This document shows, piece after piece, positions 19,772-30,638 of a stretch of DNA of 64,000 bases; the first letter of the stretch is position 1; every line of letters begins with the position of its first letter. Below the pieces are notes generated by a model, which made no database searches, was not told the origin of the DNA, and saw nothing but the letters and a program-made list of their open reading frames with translations. The DNA is from Carpediemonas membranifera (lineage: Eukaryota > Fornicata), in NCBI GenBank assembly GCA_019828565.1, contig JAHDYR010000007.1, positions 496,001 through 560,000 of the forward strand, written 5' to 3'. Position numbers and translations under genes: made by a program.

Positions 19772-22700
19772 TCAGAACATGCTGCTGACCGTGCGCGGCG
19801 TCGTAGGGTGTAGCACCTGTCCGTCGATGCCGTGGATCCCGCTCACAGGCTCCCCCGGGTCCTGTCTTCGTCCCAGCGGCGCGTGAGTCCGTATGGGTGC
19901 CAGCGGCCGCCTGTTCGACAGAATAGCCTCGCCGTTCTCCCCAAACTCGATCGTGGCAGTGTCTTGGTTCCTCCAGGCCCGCGGCAGCATCTTGCCCGGG
20001 TTGGGAGTGAGTGACCTGATCTCCAGCTGGGGCCTGTCCGACAGCGTTGGGGTTGACGCACCGTGCATCTCAAGCCGACCTGCGAGCGAATGGTCCGTCT
20101 GTTGGGCTTCATGTGGCTCGCTGAGCTGGATCATGTGCTTGCGGACGGTGTCGTGCGAAGAGACGGTGTCCTCTGATCGGGGGGTGGGCTTGGTGAATAG
20201 GGGATGCTCGTCGACGGTGGCGAGGTCAACGTCCTCCATCGTCCAGGAACCGTCGAAATCGTTGAGTTGCTCGGGATCTTTCAGTTGGCTGACTTCATCA
20301 AGAATCTTAGTTTCTTGATCCATATCTATGATTCCATCAGCAAGATCCTCCGCCTCAATCTTAGAGATATGCTCGATCAGCGCCGTATCCCGCGGCTTTG
20401 CCGATGTCTGGGTCGAGTGCTGGAGCGGCGCCAGGGACGTTCGGAATACGGGCGTGGCCGCGACGGCCCTGACCCCCGTAGTTGGGGTGACCGACGCCAA
20501 GGCGGGTCTCATGAACTTCGGCGTGGCTGCGGGCAGGGAAGGGAGCTTCCGCCTGTCGTACCCCGCGACCTGGTCGGTCTGGGTGGCCCTGTCCTCGAAG
20601 AGGGAGCCGAGGTCGATGCGCTGGCTCCCCAGGACGGAGGGCGACATCATGAACTCGCCCCCCAGCCTGGCGAGGGTGCCGCTGCGACTGCGGGCACCAC
20701 TGGCTTGGCCGCCGGCGGATGGAAGCATGGTGAAGCTGTCTGGCATCCGCAACAGCGAGTCACCGATCCCAGCGACGCTCTGGCGTCTGCTTCCCACAGA
20801 CTGGATACGGGAGCGTCCATTCTCGGCGTCTACACACTCAAAGGTGTCCAAGAAGGCATCAAACGCCCCGAACGTCTGGCACTCGGCCTCGTGCTTGGGT
20901 CGGGACGGCCAGGACTCGTCGGGGCCGGGCACACCCTGCCCCAGGGCTGTCTCCAGCTCGGGTGCCCTGCCCGCCAGATAAATAAGCAGACCGCGCCTCA
21001 TCATGTCGGCCTCGCGGTGGGTTTCCGGTCTGAACGGGGCGGTCTGGGTGCCCACGCGACGGCCGTCGGGTCGCATGGACGTCTGGACTGAAGCGACCTC
21101 CGACTCTGACTCGGGGATTTCGTGCAGCACCCACTCCCGCGGGGTCTGCGTCTCCACGTGCCGCAGAGTCGACGGGTCGAGCAGTTTAAGACTCATGGTT
21201 CCGTTCCGGATGGAGTGAATGGCGGCGTTGACGTCCATGGAGGCGAGGGGGGAGTTGGGGATGAGCGTGCTCATGTCGATCTCGGCGACGCGGGGCGTGC
21301 CGTCGATGGATAGCGGGTCCGTGGTCTCGTACGCGATGAGGTCGACGGCTGCGGGCGTCTCGGCCCTGCTGCCGGGCGTCGTGGCGATCGTGGACCGTCT
21401 GTGTGTGAGCAGGCCCCTGTAGGACATCGGACCGCGGTGCGTGCTCGGCCCCGAGAGGAGGGTCCGCAGGATTGAGGCCTCAGACGGGTGCGAGAGAAGG
21501 GTCGTCTCGTCCGTCGAGTCCGACTCGATCGTCACAGTCGCCAGTGACTCGTCGGAGTCGAAGTCCGAGAACCGGGTCACCCTGAACTCGGGCGAGTCCT
21601 CGTGGTCGGATGGCCCGAGGAGATTGAGCCTGGGGATCTCGGCGTCCGCAGGGGGCTGGCTGTCGTCCCGCCCAGCCTCACCACCATCGGCGGGGGCGGG
21701 TGTGTGCGCGTCACTGTCCACGTGGGCATCAGGCGTGCCGACAGGCCCCACATGAAGCACGTCGCCGGCATCGGCCCCGACCCGAATGTGCAGCTTCTTC
21801 CTCCGGTGTATGTGGGCCTGGGTCTTGGCATTGATCATACGGGCGACAGGCGTCTGGGTGGCCGCCACGTGGGTAGGGACCCGCACGGGCATCTCGATAC
21901 GACGCCTCCGCTTGGGGCTAGCGGCCGAGAAGGACGTGCTGTCCTCCGCTGACTGGTCGAGGAAGAGCTTGCTCGCCCTGTCGGTGTCGCGTGCCGTGCT
22001 GCGGTCAGTCTCAGACACAAGCCGGCTCCCGGTATGGGGTGACCGCCCCTCCCGCTCAGTCGTCGTCAGCTCGCCCTCGTTAACCGATAAATGCGGCGTG
22101 CTGAAGTCCAGGCTGAATGCGCTGGCGGACTGGGTCGGCTTGGGCTGCTCCTTCGTGCTAAGGTGGAGATTAGACGCCGGTTTGGGCGTTCGAGGGAGCT
22201 TGGTTCCGAGCAGACGCGTCTCCACGCCGCCCGGCTTCCTCGGGCTCTCCGGGTCGGTCATCTGTTGCCGCCGTGGCGACGGGAGGACGCTGTGGTGGGC
22301 TCCGCTCGACGACCTACGCCTGGCCTCGCCGTCCTCTGAGTTGAGCGGCAGCATTGGGATCAGCGTCGCCGACTGGACGGGGGGGGATGTGGGCACGGAT
22401 GTCGGCAAGGTCGTAGCCCCGCTGTCCACCTGCACGCCGCATGACACCAACGGGCGAGGCGTCGGCTTGCGGGGGGATGCCTTGCGGGGCGAGACCGTGC
22501 GTGTCATGCTGTTCTGGCGCGACGGCGGTTTGGACAGTGGTGTCTTTGGCGTCTTTGGCGTCTTCGGTGTCTTTGGCGTCTTCGGTGTTTTCGGAGTTTT
22601 CGGGGTTTTCGGCGTCTTCAACCCCCGCCCCGTCCGCGGCGTCCGTCTCGGTCGGCCCCGGCCCGACTCGCTCTGCTCTGACTCGCTGCGGGTCACACGT

Positions 22701-24427
22701 CGGCCTGGGCTATCTGCAGGGCGACCCTCACGGTCCGACATTGCGGCAGACATGACCGAGCTGTAGCCCTTCGTGTCAGAGTCGCTCTGGCCTGCGGTTG
22801 AGTCAATCGATAAATTAGATGTCGAATCAGACCGCAAAGATTCAGAAGTCTGCGATTTGTTCTTCCTATGTGTCGCATGTAGTGGTGGGGCGTACTCCTG
22901 GTCTGTGTGATGCCCCGAGCGGTCCTCGGGGATCTTGGGCAGATTCGCGGTCGATCCCTGTTTCCTCCTCCCCTTCCCAGCGAGTTTCTTAATAAAGCCA
23001 GGCCCCTTTGCCGGTCCCTTGGGCGGTTCCGTCATTGTCCCAGTGTCCACACGCATGATGTCTGCCCGACTGGACAACTTGGCCTTCCGCTCTAGTCTCT
23101 CCCGCTCCTCCTCGACATGCGTGTACTCGTCCTTCAACAAACCCCACAGCTTGGTCAGGTTCGGGTTGGCGAAGTAGTTCACCGTCATGTCCATGGCTCG
23201 GAGAATGGGTTGCACAGAGCCGGGCTGGGGCTCGGGCAGCGGCAGATCTCTGGCGTTGGGGACCTTGGCGTGCTCTCGCAGGGTGATCAGCTCGCGCTCG
23301 TACTTCTCGATCTTCTCCTTGGCCTCAAGGGACTCGCCGTCGAGGGTCTCGAGCTCATCCCTCAGTCTGCTGGCCTCGGCGGCGTGCTGTACCTGCAATG
23401 ACTCGATCTGGCCTCTAATGGTGTCCTCCACGCCCTCAGCCTCGTCCAGCATGTCCTCCAGCTTGTCGCACTCCGCGTTCAGCTCCGCGATCCTCTCGTT
23501 CTTGCCCTCCACGGCCTTGAGCAGCTCCTCGTACTTCCCTCGCAGGTCAAACATCTCCATGTTCTGCCGCGCCATGAGCCTGTGCTTCGTCTCGTTGTCC
23601 CGCTCGACCAGCGCCTTCAAGTGGTACGACTGCTCCGCCCGCTCGCCCGCCTCGACCGCCGTTCGCTCGGTCTCGATGATCTCGCCCCTAAGCTTCTGGA
23701 TAGTCCGCTTCTGGTCCTCCATATCGCCGTTGAGCGCGGCCATCGTGTGTTTCTGGGCCTCGATCTTCTCGCCCAGCTCTGCTATCGTTCGGTCTCGCTG
23801 GCTCACCTTCGAATTCAGCAGCAGGATCTGTTCTTCCTGCTCCTCTATCTTCTCCCGCAGTGCCTCGACCTCGTTCTGGTCCGCGAACGTGCTCAGGGCG
23901 TTGTCGTAGTAGTCCCGGACCCTCTGGGCCAGCGTGCCCAGCGGGCGGGACATTTTCGATGCTAGCTTGATCATCTCCCCGTGAATCATGTTGTAAACCT
24001 GCTCGTCGTGCTTCAGCGATGCTATGGCGTCCGCGTGGGGCGCGGGGTCCTGTTCGTATTGGGCAGAGGCGGCGGGATCCTCGAGCATGCAGTATTTGTA
24101 CGCCTGGGCGAAGTATGGATCTAGTGGCTCGCTGTCGAGCTGCCCCTCGAGCTTCTTGAGGTCGTTGTGCACTAGTTGGGCCGCCTCGGTGTCGGGGTAC
24201 TCCTCCCAATCGATCACTTCCTCCTCGGGGGCCTCATCGATCATGAACATGCTTTGATACTTGGCAATAAGCTCACTGCGACGCTTAGCATGCCGTTCTC
24301 GGCGCTGTTGGTTCAAGAACAGAAGCTCGTCCAGCATTTTGAGCAGTTCTTCTGTTTGCTGCTTGGTGACGAGGCCGCGGAACGGTACACGTTCAAGCGA
24401 AGTCTCTATCCATGCAGCTTCTTCCAT
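19772..24427 (-). CDS. Large coiled-coil cytoskeletal-type protein with KTP repeats
   Basis: A 1,551-residue protein, ATG start. The N-terminal ~430 residues include a long coiled coil (about 160-400, repeated Glu/Lys/Leu heptads). The remaining ~1,100 residues are Ser/Thr/Pro/Arg-rich and probably disordered, with many SP and TP sites. Nine consecutive Lys-Thr-Pro triplets are encoded at 22538-22618. Short motifs of the type TQTP, TQTD and TQT recur in the C-terminal half (ATQTP, VETQTP, RATQTD, HSTQT), which could be binding sites for an adaptor such as dynein light chain LC8; its motif is often written TQT. A structural scaffold at the flagellar apparatus or cytoskeleton is inferred, not shown. 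Confidence 0.8.
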   Translation of the reverse strand: MEEAAWIETSLERVPFRGLVTKQQTEELLKMLDELLFLNQQRRERHAKRRSELIAKYQSMFMIDEAPEEEVIDWEEYPDTEAAQLVHNDLKKLEGQLDSEPLDPYFAQAYKYCMLEDPAASAQYEQDPAPHADAIASLKHDEQVYNMIHGEMIKLASKMSRPLGTLAQRVRDYYDNALSTFADQNEVEALREKIEEQEEQILLLNSKVSQRDRTIAELGEKIEAQKHTMAALNGDMEDQKRTIQKLRGEIIETERTAVEAGERAEQSYHLKALVERDNETKHRLMARQNMEMFDLRGKYEELLKAVEGKNERIAELNAECDKLEDMLDEAEGVEDTIRGQIESLQVQHAAEASRLRDELETLDGESLEAKEKIEKYERELITLREHAKVPNARDLPLPEPQPGSVQPILRAMDMTVNYFANPNLTKLWGLLKDEYTHVEEERERLERKAKLSSRADIMRVDTGTMTEPPKGPAKGPGFIKKLAGKGRRKQGSTANLPKIPEDRSGHHTDQEYAPPLHATHRKNKSQTSESLRSDSTSNLSIDSTAGQSDSDTKGYSSVMSAAMSDREGRPADSPGRRVTRSESEQSESGRGRPRRTPRTGRGLKTPKTPKTPKTPKTPKTPKTPKTPKTPLSKPPSRQNSMTRTVSPRKASPRKPTPRPLVSCGVQVDSGATTLPTSVPTSPPVQSATLIPMLPLNSEDGEARRRSSSGAHHSVLPSPRRQQMTDPESPRKPGGVETRLLGTKLPRTPKPASNLHLSTKEQPKPTQSASAFSLDFSTPHLSVNEGELTTTEREGRSPHTGSRLVSETDRSTARDTDRASKLFLDQSAEDSTSFSAASPKRRRRIEMPVRVPTHVAATQTPVARMINAKTQAHIHRRKKLHIRVGADAGDVLHVGPVGTPDAHVDSDAHTPAPADGGEAGRDDSQPPADAEIPRLNLLGPSDHEDSPEFRVTRFSDFDSDESLATVTIESDSTDETTLLSHPSEASILRTLLSGPSTHRGPMSYRGLLTHRRSTIATTPGSRAETPAAVDLIAYETTDPLSIDGTPRVAEIDMSTLIPNSPLASMDVNAAIHSIRNGTMSLKLLDPSTLRHVETQTPREWVLHEIPESESEVASVQTSMRPDGRRVGTQTAPFRPETHREADMMRRGLLIYLAGRAPELETALGQGVPGPDESWPSRPKHEAECQTFGAFDAFLDTFECVDAENGRSRIQSVGSRRQSVAGIGDSLLRMPDSFTMLPSAGGQASGARSRSGTLARLGGEFMMSPSVLGSQRIDLGSLFEDRATQTDQVAGYDRRKLPSLPAATPKFMRPALASVTPTTGVRAVAATPVFRTSLAPLQHSTQTSAKPRDTALIEHISKIEAEDLADGIIDMDQETKILDEVSQLKDPEQLNDFDGSWTMEDVDLATVDEHPLFTKPTPRSEDTVSSHDTVRKHMIQLSEPHEAQQTDHSLAGRLEMHGASTPTLSDRPQLEIRSLTPNPGKMLPRAWRNQDTATIEFGENGEAILSNRRPLAPIRTHAPLGRRQDPGEPVSGIHGIDGQVLHPTTPRTVSSMF
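22538..22618 (-). repeat. Nine tandem 9-bp units coding Lys-Thr-Pro
   Basis: Nine in-frame copies of a 9-bp unit (AAR ACN CCN) in the large coiled-coil gene. The codons vary between units, so the peptide is conserved rather than the DNA being a fresh slippage product. Each Thr-Pro followed by Lys fits proline-directed kinase sites. Confidence 0.9.
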
Positions 24428-25127
24428 CAGAAGCCTGATACTTCACTGGCAGTCACCAAAACACAATGTTGTTTCATCAAATGATTGCATGTCGGATTGG
24501 GTGCTATCAGCGACAGTTCTGTCGACAGGTGACCGTCGATCCTGCCCGGAAGCACTGATTCCAGGGAAAGCGGGTGTCCCTGATGTTGTTCGACCCAGTT
24601 GCGATGCTTCAGCTGAGGTGGAGTCCGCCTCACTTGACAGAACAAGGCCCCAGTGGCCTCTGGATGCCTCTGCCCGTCGATAGTAAACTGACCTCCCTTG
24701 ATCCGGGTCACATTCTTGAGGGCTGGTCTCGATCACTACCACTGGTAGACCATTCGTCGGACACGTCTTTATTGCTGATGTCGTGGTTGCCCCGCTGATG
24801 ACAAGAACGTGGTTATTGTTGCAATGCTGGGTGACTGGAACGACGTGGGTCGACTCCGATGCCGTGGCCTCGGTCAACCCATGATGACTGCCGGGTCGCG
24901 CGAGATCCGGTCAGTTGTGTCTATCCCACTGAGACCTCTGCCGACAGCAATGATCAGGTTCATACGGGGGTGAGAGGGCATCGAGAGGCCCAGGGTGCTG
25001 GGAAGCTAATCGTACTGTGGGTCGCGGTGACTCAAAAATTGTGTTCACACCCACCCCTTTTACCTTTCGTTCCACCGACTGAGAAGACAGCCAGACGCAT
25101 CTACATATCTACATATAGCACACGAGT
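24428..25127. other. Intergenic, no confident gene
   Basis: A 700-bp gap between the coiled-coil gene start and the M28 peptidase 3' end. A minus-strand frame (24443-24877) is open for 144 codons but has no ATG near its start and no family resemblance. I see no RNA gene or repeat. Confidence 0.4.
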
Positions 25128-26426
25128 TTACTGGATCTTCTTCACCTGGCGGACATCGGCCTCCATTGGGAGGGCAGCGTCAACATGGTGGACGTAAGCG
25201 GCGATCATCTGAAGTGTGGCCTCGACTGCAGCGGGGTGGATCGAGTCGACGGTGTCGTAGTCGGTATGGTACACGAGGTTTGACCGCACAGCAGAGGTGG
25301 GGAGGCCGAGAATGGTGATGGCGTCCACACCGACACGGGCAAACGAGGCAGCGTCAGTCGCCCCGCCACCAAAGACCATGCGGAACTTCTTGGCGTCAAC
25401 ACCCGCGGCAGCGGCGACCTCCAACAGGGTGTCCCCGAGCTTGTCGCTGAGCTGGACGGTACAGTTGACATCAGACACCATGACCTGGAGGTCCTCGGGC
25501 TTCCAGATGCTGTCCATGTTGATCACAGTCGTAGGAAGCTCGTTGAGGAGCTCGCCGTGTTTCTTGGCCCAGGCGTCTGAGCCTCGAAGGCCGGACTCCT
25601 CGGCATCGAACGTCGCGAATATCAGCCGGGTTTGCTCGGGACGGTCGATGTGGAACATCTTGGCAATGCCCACAGCGATGGTGCACGCGATAAGGTTGTC
25701 ACCCGCGCCGACCGTGACACGACTCGACTCAAAGCGGAGGAGGGGGGCAACGAGGAAGAGGCCGCTGATGGCGCCGACCGAGCAGATGGCGGTGTGGTAG
25801 GGAATGGTGTAACCCATGATGGCAGAGGCCGTGGCTGCAACACTGAAGAGCACGGCGAGGATGAACGACAGGAAGCCACCGAGGACGCGGAACATGTAGA
25901 GCTCCTGCCACTTGTTGAGGAAGGTGAAGATGTGTGCGCTATCGTGGTGGCCGCTGACGATTACCTGGCGGGTGGCCTTGCCCTTGGGTTCCATCACGGC
26001 GTGGATGTTGACGCCCTGGGACTTGGGGTAGACGATGTCGGTGGCTTGGCGGTAGTAGACGAACTGGAGGATGATCACGGCGAGGCCTGTTAGTAGGAGA
26101 GCGGCGGAGATGCCGAGGAACAGAGGGTTTGAGGGAGCAATGGCGAAAGAGAAAAGCAAAGCGAGAAAAGCGCCGAAGCAGAAGGGGAAGTAGCCAAGAA
26201 AAGCGCGAGGAGCGAAAGTAAACGTAGATTCGTGTGCTGTATCACAGTACTTCGCAAAATGGTCCTTGAGAGACCGAGCGGCCGCCCTGCAGGCATCAGT
26301 GCCGGCGAGACGAGGGCCAAATTCCTGGATAATTGGAAGATGAGTTGCTCATACGTCAATGATGTCTTTGGTAAGAGCAAGGGCATCAACGGCTTCGGTT
26401 TCTAAGGATTCCAGTTTGCGGTTCAT
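25128..26426 (-). CDS. Membrane-bound M28 family metallopeptidase, one mini-intron
   Basis: Zinc aminopeptidase-type enzyme of family M28, anchored in a membrane. Coding sequence is 26426-26355 joined to 26324-25128, 422 residues. Exon 1 encodes MNRKLESLETEAVDALALTK and then DIID; splicing joins it to EFGPRLAGTDAC, the family's N-terminal motif. Zinc and catalytic residues are visible: HHDSAH, GAGDN, DAEESGLRGSDAW, the Asp in MVSDVN and the His in VYHTDYDT. Hydrophobic segments lie at about residues 60-110 (two helices) and 170-220, between the first ligand and GAGDN. The substrate is unknown; endomembrane or surface peptide trimming is likely. The unspliced frame lacks any ATG start, which supports the intron. 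Confidence 0.92.
26325..26354 (-). other. 30-nt spliceosomal intron (M28 peptidase)
   Basis: On the minus strand it begins GTATGA and ends CAATTATCCAG. Removal fuses IID to EFGPRLAGT in frame; the intron itself contains an in-frame TGA. Donor and acceptor closely match the glyoxalase intron. Confidence 0.9.
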
Positions 26427-26950
26427 TCTGAAGATTGAGCCCATCAAATCCCGGACCGCTGCTGCAGGCAACACGTGCCACCAGCTTTTTTCATGCAGGA
26501 AACAAAGGCCGGCCTGCCAGACTCAAGGCCGATATCCAACTCTAGTGTGCGTGGCAGTTGAGAACCGGGCATATACCGCTCGAGTCAGCTGGAGTCGATA
26601 CAGGGTCTAGATGCAGGGGTACGTTCGGAAGTGGTGGGAGGCGGAATGGGAGGCGGGAATGAGCACTGGCGGTGTTCACGTTGAGAATGGGCGACACGCA
26701 GTGGAATACTGGGTGAGTCGTATTCCATCGCATTTTTGCAATTACCTTACCTTACTTTTCGAGGCACCCGGAATTCACTTAGCCAGGCCCCAGACTGGTA
26801 TTATCGGGGCGAGTTCGGTCTGATATAGTCTGCCCTCAATAGCTAGAGGAGTGATCCCAGGGCGTGCTGACCGAGCAACACCGGCACCACCCCCAGTCTT
26901 GTCCAGTCTTGCATCGAGATAGCTGTTGTTACTCTAACTCTGGTCTCTTG
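26427..26950. other. Intergenic, nothing recognised
   Basis: About 520 bp between the M28 peptidase start and the 3' end of surface gene A. Only short unsupported frames are present. It probably holds the peptidase promoter and the surface gene 3' UTR. Confidence 0.4.
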
Positions 26951-28219
26951 TTATTTACAGCAACAGTACCTAAAACTACCAATCAGACAGCCTAGCAAGA
27001 CACACCCGCAAATGAAGATGAGGCAGTAAACCGTCCGCTCGAGCAGCGTGTCCCCCGGACCCATCCCATCGTTCCAGAGCCACGCCAGGACCCCCTCCGC
27101 CGTATCCCAACTTGGCTTAGAATACGATGTGAAAGAAATCGTCAGCATGGCTGAGTCATTCGCCGACTCGGACCCAGCCCAGGTAATGGCGACGTCCGCA
27201 AATAACGCGTATGTGAGAGGCAAACGGTCGCCCCAAGGGTGGGTGACGCAGTCGGGTTCACGCAATGGTTGGAAGTAGTCGTCAACCAAGAATGCGCAGA
27301 ATAAGGCACCTTCGTCTGTAACATTGGCAAAGTTGACCATAGTGCATTCGTTGCGGGTATCGGCTGAGTATGAGACCGCCTGGAAGTCCGAGGCGAAGCT
27401 GTCGATTGCTTTCGTGTTGACATGACCGATGTCGGCCCATGTAACAGCGCCGTTAAAATGCCGGGACTGCGTGAGTAAAATAGGGGCAGAATCTGAGCCG
27501 AAAGGGACGATTGAGGACTGCGAGGTATCACACAGCGCCCATGGTACATCACCATCGGTAAAGTTGGAGTCAATGGCCTGCATGACGTCCTTGGTGTAGA
27601 TGGTGTCGAGCAAGAGGACGGAGCTGCCGACTCCTTTGTGCATGAGAAGCTGGTCGACCCCTGCGTCGGTCGGGTCCAGGGTGGCGTTGGCCTGGAGCTC
27701 GAGGTCGAGTGAGTATCTCAGAATCTCGAGCTGGGTGCAGACGTAGAGGTACGTGCCGTCACAGATCATGGGCATTGCGTTGGTGCGGTCGGCAATCTTG
27801 GCCGACCCGAGCTGGGTGCCGTCGTACGCGAGCGCGGCAACCTTGTCGACCTTGGTGCGCACGAAGAGGTGGGGCGTGGTGGCCCCGCGGTCGCTCGCCG
27901 GGTTGATGGCAGCAGTGGCGGCCTCGTAGACGTTGAGGAGGGTGTAGGCCATGTCGGGCTCGTTGTATTGGCCGACGTCGCCCTCGCTGATGTCGTTGCT
28001 GTCAATTTCGAAGAATAAGAACTGCGCCTCGCCGGAATTCATGCTGCTATGTGCAGCCACCGTCACTGTTGCTCGCTTATGATCGTCCGTGACGGCAACA
28101 TCAGTCCATACAAGGGAATCATACGCCTCGAGACGATTGATGTGCATGTTTGCATCACGGGAGCATAGAATTATGGTGATAAGTGAGAATAGAAGCATGA
28201 TGATGCTTCTGCTCATCAT
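26951..28219 (-). CDS. Secreted/surface protein, family member A
   Basis: A 422-residue type I membrane-like protein. Residues 1-20 are a signal peptide (SIIMLLFSLITIILC). The ectodomain shares a near-identical core with members B and C (from about [18 protein letters not shown] to [12 protein letters not shown]). The C-terminus is different from B and C: a transmembrane helix (TVYCLIFICGCVLLGCLIG) followed by a short tail with a Cys run. No known domain is recognised; function is likely at the cell surface or in an endomembrane lumen. It is divergent from HSP70 copy 2. Upstream DNA shares GTCAC(A/G)ATGTTGGC with member C. Confidence 0.8.
   Translation of the reverse strand: MMSRSIIMLLFSLITIILCSRDANMHINRLEAYDSLVWTDVAVTDDHKRATVTVAAHSSMNSGEAQFLFFEIDSNDISEGDVGQYNEPDMAYTLLNVYEAATAAINPASDRGATTPHLFVRTKVDKVAALAYDGTQLGSAKIADRTNAMPMICDGTYLYVCTQLEILRYSLDLELQANATLDPTDAGVDQLLMHKGVGSSVLLLDTIYTKDVMQAIDSNFTDGDVPWALCDTSQSSIVPFGSDSAPILLTQSRHFNGAVTWADIGHVNTKAIDSFASDFQAVSYSADTRNECTMVNFANVTDEGALFCAFLVDDYFQPLREPDCVTHPWGDRLPLTYALFADVAITWAGSESANDSAMLTISFTSYSKPSWDTAEGVLAWLWNDGMGPGDTLLERTVYCLIFICGCVLLGCLIGSFRYCCCK
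27685..28003 (-). repeat. Shared core block of the surface-gene family (A)
   Basis: This ~320-bp segment is almost identical at DNA level to 50007-50318 (member C), and its 3' two-thirds to 31235-31456 (member B). Sequences on either side diverge sharply, as expected for segmental gene conversion. Confidence 0.85.
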
Positions 28220-28592
28220 TCTGGCGCCAACATTGTGACAAAGCTTCGTCTGGGACCGATTGGGCCGAATGTCGACTCAAACCTACTGCAGCAGAGGGCG
28301 GTAACGTATGCAGCAAATACGGGCTGGGACACTATTGAGCTGTTCGTCCACTGATGAATCGCAGACCAATGCTGCTTGATGCTCGCCGTCTCTGGTCGCG
28401 ACAACGCGCTGCTGGCAGAGCTGAGCCTGAATGTTGTGCCTGTACGTGCTCGGCTGCCTCGTTGGGGCCGGCCGGCATCAGATCAATCATCAGATCGATT
28501 TCGTGCCCGCTCATCGCATCGATCCCCGGATGGCAGAACAGTGAACAACGTGCGTTCCCCACAACACCGCTCACACAGACTTAGATAAGCAC
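28220..28592. promoter_or_regulatory. Divergent promoter region of surface gene A and HSP70 copy 2
   Basis: A 373-bp gap between two divergent starts. The HSP70-proximal ~120 bp (28475-28592) is shared with the other two HSP70 copies and includes GAACAACGTGCGTTC, which could act as a spaced heat-shock-type inverted repeat. This is a suggestion only. A motif acaaagcttcgtc near 28240 also occurs upstream of the serpin gene (about 12238). Confidence 0.35.
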
Positions 28593-29670
28593 ATGACTGC
28601 TATCGGAATCGACTTAGGCACCACATACTCCTGCGTTGGCGTGTTCATGAACGACCGCGTCGAGATCATCGCCAACGACCAGGGCAACCGCACAACACCC
28701 TCATACGTCGCCTTCAACGAGGACGAGCGCCTCATCGGCGAGGCCGCGAAGAACCAGACGGCGATGAACCCCACCAACACAGTCTTCGACGCGAAGCGCC
28801 TCATCGGGCGCCGCTTCAACGACCGCGAGGTCCGAGCCGACATGGGCCACTGGCCGTTCAAGGTCGTCGCGGGCGCGGGCGACAAGCCGGCCGTCCAGGT
28901 GCAGCACAAGGGCGAGACCCGCACCTTCCAGGTCGAGGAGATCTCGGGCATGGTCCTGCAGAAGATGAAGGAGACCGCCGAGGCCTACCTCGGCAAGCCC
29001 GTCAGCAAGGCCGTCATCACGGTCCCCGCGTACTTCAACGACTCGCAGCGCCAGGCCACGAAGGACGCCGGCCAGATCGCGGGCCTCGAGGTCCTCCGCA
29101 TCATCAACGAGCCGACCGCCGCGGCGATCGCGTACGGGCTCGACAACAAGTCGGCCGCGGAGAAGAACGTCCTGATCTTCGACCTCGGCGGCGGCACGTT
29201 CGACGTCTCGCTACTCACCATCGACGAGGGCATCTTCGAGGTCAAGGCGACCGCGGGCGACACGCACCTCGGCGGCGAGGACTTCGACAACCGCATGGTC
29301 AACCACTTCGTGACCGAGTTCAAGCGCAAGCACAAGATGGACATCAGCGGCAACGCCCGCGCGATGCACCGTCTGCGCACGGCCTGCGAGCGCGCCAAGC
29401 GCACGCTCTCGTCGTCGACCCAGGCCGCGATCGAGATCGACTCGCTCTACGAGGGCGTCGACTTCTTCACGAACATCACGCGCGCCCGCTTCGAGGACCT
29501 CTGCGGCGACCTCTTCCGCGGCTGCATCGACCCCGTCCAGCGCGTGCTCACCGACGCGAAGCTCGACAAGACCAAGATCCACGAGATCGTGCTCGTCGGC
29601 GGGTCGACCCGCATCCCCAAGGTGCAGCAGCTGCTCAAGGACTTCTTCAACGGCAAGGAGCCCAGCAAGA

Positions 29671-29701
<31 letters not shown>

Positions 29702-30638
29702 CGCCGCCGTCCAGGCCGCCATCCTCGCGGGCGACAAGTCCGAGAAGGTCTCCGACCTCCTCCTGCTCGACGTCACGCCCCTCTCGCTCGGCATCGAGAC
29801 CGCCGGCGGCGTGATGACGACGCTCATCAAGCGCAACACGACGATCCCCGCGCACGCCAAGGAGACGTTCTCGACCTTCGCCGACAACCAGCCCGCCGTG
29901 ACCATCCAGGTCTTCGAGGGCGAGCGCGCCCGCACGCGCGACTGCAACAAGCTCGGCACGTTCGACCTGACCGGCATCCCGCTCGCGCTCCGCGGCGTCC
30001 CGAAGATCGAGGTGTCGTTCGACATCGACGCCAACGGCATCCTCCAGGTCACCGCCGAGGACAAGAGCTCGGGCAACCGCCAGCAGATCACGATCACCAA
30101 CGACTCCGGCCGCCTCTCCAAGGACGACATCGAGCGCATGGTCGCCGACGCGGAGCGGTTCAAGGCCGACGACGAGAAGGTGCGCGAGAAGGTCGAGGCG
30201 CGCAACGGCCTCGAGAACTTCGCCTACTCCCTCCGCAACACCATCGAGGACGAGAAGTTCAAGGACAAGATCTCCGCCGAGGACAAGGACAAGCTCGACG
30301 CCGAGATCAAGAACGTCATGAGCTGGCTCGACACCCACGTCGACGCCGAGAAGGAGGAGTTCGAGGCCAAGCGCAAGGAGCTCGAGCAGGTCTCGACGCC
30401 CATCATGACCAAGCTCTACGCCGAGGGCGCGCCGCAGGGCATGCCCGACATGGGCGGGGCGCCTGGCGCGGCCCCATCGGGTGCCGGCCCCACGGTCGAG
30501 GAGCTCGACTGAGCATGCAGACGGACAGTTTATTAAACGGCACACTGAGTTCGGAACATTTACCAGGCTAGGCCAGCACCGCCAGCGCGAGGACCACAGC
30601 AGCGAGCGCGACCCGCATCCAGTAAGCTGAGTCGACCC
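28475..30638. repeat. HSP70 cassette, copy 2 (inverted relative to copies 1 and 3)
   Basis: A 2,164-bp unit identical in length to 8897-11060. It covers the HSP70 5' flank, the gene, and the tail of surface gene B. Only scattered single-base differences were seen on comparison with copy 1. The promoter-side similarity to copy 3 continues to about 28442. Confidence 0.9.
28593..30512 (+). CDS. Cytosolic HSP70 chaperone, copy 2
   Basis: The predicted 639-residue protein is identical to that of copy 1, with the same signatures ([33 protein letters not shown]) and EELD terminus. The coding DNA differs from copy 1 by a few silent bases, for example CTA for CTG in the codon after VS near 29212. Identity on both sides of the coding region indicates recent duplication or ongoing gene conversion. 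It stands between surface genes A (divergent) and B (convergent). Confidence 0.97.

Noticed and set aside
22538-22618. CRISPR-like or satellite array
   Set aside because: The 9-bp units are in frame inside a coding region and encode Lys-Thr-Pro; no spacers exist, and the organism is eukaryotic.
24443-24877. 144-codon minus-strand frame between the coiled-coil and peptidase genes
   Set aside because: No ATG near the start, no family resemblance, and no splice signal that would supply one.
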